This document shows positions 62,233 through 64,000 of a stretch of DNA of 64,000 bases, piece after piece. Numbering within the stretch: the first letter of the stretch is position 1; every line of letters begins with the position of its first letter. Origin of the DNA: Chitinophaga sancti (GTDB lineage Bacteria > Bacteroidota > Bacteroidia > Chitinophagales > Chitinophagaceae); the NCBI RefSeq assembly GCF_034424315.1, contig NZ_CP139972.1, forward strand, positions 3,906,001 through 3,970,000. The letters are read 5' to 3'. The notes beneath the pieces are model-generated. The model worked only from the letters and a program-made list of their open reading frames with translations. It was not told the DNA's origin and made no database searches. The translations under genes were made by a program, and so were the position numbers.

Positions 62233-62240
62233 CAAAGTTA
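62233..62240 (-). promoter_or_regulatory. -7 box of the bamD-rpoZ-coaBC-porD operon
   Basis: TAacTTTG on the minus strand lies 8 bases before the bamD ATG. No clear TTG is seen at the ideal spacing. Confidence 0.6.
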
Positions 62241-62356
62241 AGAATTAAATGTAAATGTAAGATAGGGTAGCAAATACAGCTGTTAAAATTTTGCAAAAAG
62301 GGGGAATGTGGGGATAAACACTTTTTCCCACGGGATAAAAAAACCGGGGTGTTTTA

Positions 62357-62444
62357 TTCGAACAAGCGTCGAACAAGCATCGAACAAGCGTCGAAGAACA
62401 GTCGAACAATGGTCAAAGAAGGTTCGAAGAAGATTCGAGCAAAA
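62357..62444. repeat. Eight 11-bp tandem units between bamD and mraZ
   Basis: Units start at 62357, 62368, 62379, 62390, 62401, 62412, 62423 and 62434. The consensus is TCGAACAAGCG; the first three differ at one base, later ones drift (TCGAAGAACAG, TCGAACAATGG, TCAAAGAAGGT, TCGAAGAAGAT, TCGAGCAAAAA). The period is close to one helical turn, so the same bases face the same side. An AT-rich, G-poor stretch follows to about 62600. Confidence 0.85.
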
Positions 62445-62641
62445 AATGTCAACAATACTAATAAACATTACTAATCATACAATTAACACAATTACTAACA
62501 TCTATTCACATACTCTTCACATATTATCAACACACATCTTCACAGAATAAACACCAGCTCATCAATAAACCATTCAAAACCCCATTATTATATACAAAAA
62601 AATACTGTGGAAAAAATTTATAATTCATTTTTTCGTTAGAG

Positions 62642-62677
62642 AGTGGGAAAAAGTGTTATTTTGTGTTAGAAAATGGA
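62642..62677 (+). promoter_or_regulatory. Possible MraZ boxes upstream of mraZ
   Basis: GTG occurs at 62643, 62653 and 62663, and ATGG at 62673, exactly 10 bases apart, within GTGGGAAAAA / GTGTTATTTT / GTGTTAGAAA. MraZ represses its own operon by binding TGGG-like boxes spaced by 5 bases. Only the first box has a GGG, so this is suggestive and not firm. Confidence 0.5.
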
Positions 62678-62701
62678 ATTCAAGGACTTTCGCCCCCAAG
62701 T

Positions 62702-63169
62702 ATGACAGGATTTCTGGGAGAATATGAAGCAACGCTTGACGCAAAAGGACGCTTTCTGCTCCCCGCTGGCTTTAAAAAGCAGCTGGCAGAAGGCGCCGGA
62801 GAGCAGTTTGTCATTAACCGGGGATTTGAAAAATGTCTGTCCTTGTATCCCATGAACGAATGGCAGCCAATTTTCGATAAGATCAGTAAGCTGAACGATT
62901 TCGATCCGAAAGTTAGGGAGTTCCGCCGCTATTTTTTAAACGGAGCCACCATTTGTGAACTGGATAGTGCAGGCAGATTATTGGTGCCCAGGAATTTGAT
63001 GGCTTATGCATCGCTCGATAAGGAAATCGTGCTTTCAGCGGCCACTAATAAGATTGAGATCTGGGATAAAGCAAAATACCAGGAGTTCTTTGAAAATTTC
63101 TCACCAGGAGCCTTCAGTGACCTTGCAATGCAGGTCATGGGAGGTGGAGATAACAATATTTCGATTTAA
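62702..63169 (+). CDS. mraZ: Transcriptional regulator MraZ
   Basis: MraZ is a DNA-binding SpoVT/AbrB-fold protein at the head of the dcw cluster. The 155-residue protein has two domains with the DxxxR motif: EATLDAKGRFLLPAGFKK and CELDSAGRLLVPRNL. The ATG at 62702 is chosen over a GTG 13 codons earlier, because family members begin with M-x-x-F-L-G-E-Y/H-x-A. It is followed 8 bases later by rsmH. Confidence 0.95.
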   Translation: MTGFLGEYEATLDAKGRFLLPAGFKKQLAEGAGEQFVINRGFEKCLSLYPMNEWQPIFDKISKLNDFDPKVREFRRYFLNGATICELDSAGRLLVPRNLMAYASLDKEIVLSAATNKIEIWDKAKYQEFFENFSPGAFSDLAMQVMGGGDNNISI

Positions 63170-63177
63170 CAGCTATT

Positions 63178-64000
63178 ATGGGAGAAGCGTCACAATATCA
63201 CCTGCCCGTTCTGCTGCAGGAAGTAGTATCACATTTGCAAATCAATCCCGAAGGAACTTATGTAGATGCGACTTTTGGTGGCGGCGGTCATTCCAGAGCG
63301 ATTCTGGAACAACTGAACGAGAACGGACGGCTCATCGTGTTTGACCAGGACGAAGATGCCTATAATAACCGGATAGATGACTCAAGGGTCACTTTCGTAC
63401 AGCAAAACTTCAGACACCTGCAAAGGTTCCTCAAACTGTACAAAGTTCCTCCGGTTGACGGCCTCCTCGCGGATCTGGGCGTTTCATCATGGCAGTTTGA
63501 TACAGCAGAAAGAGGATTTAGTATCCGGTTCGATGGAGATCTGGATATGCGCATGGACAAAAGGACAACCCTCACAGCAGCAGCGTTGCTGCAATCCTAC
63601 TCAGAGCAGGAATTACACCTTCTGTTTCAGAACTACGGAGAAGTAACCAACGCACGCACATTGGCTAAAACCATAGTCACAGAGCGAAAAGCCCGCCCAA
63701 TGAGGACCATTAACGAGTTCAAATCCGTTATTCAGCCAATCGTAAAAGGCAATCCGCAAAAATACCTTGCACAGGTATTCCAGGCACTCAGGATCGCCGT
63801 TAACGACGAACTGGGCGCCCTTAAAGATTTGCTCTCGCAAGCAACTGAAGTATTAAAACCGGGCGGTAAACTGGCTATCATAACTTTCCATTCACTGGAA
63901 GACAGACTGGTGAAGAACTTTATGAAAACAGGACAATTTGAGGTTCAGGACGATCCATTTTCTTTTACCACGCCCCCCAAATTGTTCCGGTTAGATACCA
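63178..64000 (+). CDS. rsmH: 16S rRNA (cytosine-1402-N4)-methyltransferase, truncated by window end
   Basis: The first 274 residues are present of an expected ~300; the frame is still open at base 64000. RsmH N4-methylates C1402 of 16S rRNA; its partner for the 2'-O-methyl is RsmI, also in this window. Motifs: YHLPVLLQEVV, YVDATFGGGGHSRAILEQL, GLLADLGVSSWQFD, RFDGDLDMRMD, QALRIAVNDELGAL and ITFHSLEDRLVK. It starts just after mraZ in the same operon. Confidence 0.95.
   Translation, partial: MGEASQYHLPVLLQEVVSHLQINPEGTYVDATFGGGGHSRAILEQLNENGRLIVFDQDEDAYNNRIDDSRVTFVQQNFRHLQRFLKLYKVPPVDGLLADLGVSSWQFDTAERGFSIRFDGDLDMRMDKRTTLTAAALLQSYSEQELHLLFQNYGEVTNARTLAKTIVTERKARPMRTINEFKSVIQPIVKGNPQKYLAQVFQALRIAVNDELGALKDLLSQATEVLKPGGKLAIITFHSLEDRLVKNFMKTGQFEVQDDPFSFTTPPKLFRLDT

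Noticed and set aside
62357..62444. CRISPR-like array of short repeats
   Set aside because: The units are 11 bp in direct contact, with no spacers and no cas genes, so this is a tandem repeat.
1..64000. tRNA or rRNA genes
   Set aside because: No cloverleaf with GTTCRANNC and matching acceptor arms, and no conserved rRNA stretches, were noticed. A covariance-model scan would be decisive.

Overview
The window looks like a chromosomal segment of a Bacteroidota bacterium, most likely Chitinophagaceae and close to Chitinophaga. This is inferred from gene content and not from a database match. The evidence is the type IX secretion (T9SS) and gliding genes (a 2412-residue SprA, a PorE-like OmpA protein, a DUF4835/PorD-like protein and two proteins with gliding-motility C-terminal domains), the bamD-rpoZ-coaBC-DUF4835 gene order, the menaquinone futalosine genes, and promoters of the TTG-N19-TAnnTTTG type.

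Layout. 1-7.1 kb: a truncated gene, a small HMA-like protein, a secreted coiled-coil-ended protein, then a minus-strand block (M1 peptidase, rsmI, purS, pssA, pepP-type peptidase). 7.3-17.2 kb: mostly plus-strand housekeeping genes (pckA, folD, queE, PorE-like protein, dprA, guaB) with an acid phosphatase on the minus strand; the intergenic spaces hold dyads and 'echo' copies of gene ends. 17.6-25.8 kb: lnt, an alpha/beta hydrolase, two paralogous T9SS clients with PKD and CHU_C domains, and an SDR enzyme. 26.15-28.14 kb: a complete-looking group II intron with its reverse transcriptase, inserted next to a terminator hairpin. 28.3-32.1 kb: a minus-strand set of a small Cys-motif membrane protein, a TonB receptor and an Asp-box lipoprotein with a CxCC motif. 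32.3-40.4 kb: sprA and ruvA. 40.5-46.3 kb: fabH, then a tightly packed minus-strand signalling cluster (Nudix-type regulator, small winged-helix-like protein, TPR histidine kinase, and a TPR kinase with a degraded ATP-binding domain). 46.5-56.2 kb: DinB, two GNAT genes, fabD, folE, queD, mqnB-mqnD, photolyase, a class IV aminotransferase and a DUF5723 outer-membrane protein. 56.6-62.2 kb: CoA-transferase subunits, DUF4296, PorD-like, coaBC, rpoZ, bamD. 62.7 kb to the end: mraZ and the start of rsmH, the head of a division and cell wall cluster.

Functional themes. Envelope and T9SS functions are spread over the window: translocon (SprA), peptidoglycan link (PorE-like), accessory protein (PorD-like), OMP assembly (BamD), lipoprotein maturation (Lnt) and T9SS clients. 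Pterin and deazapurine metabolism appears as folE, queD and queE. At several genes the -7 box lies only 2-8 bases before the start codon, so leaderless or nearly leaderless mRNAs are predicted. The most unusual observations are the pseudokinase pair, the Cys-motif/TonB/CxCC operon, the 11-bp tandem array between bamD and mraZ, the symmetric 105-bp palindrome upstream of lnt, the operator-like dyad on the queE promoter, and the recurrent GGCCGCAGGCC palindrome just past stop codons.
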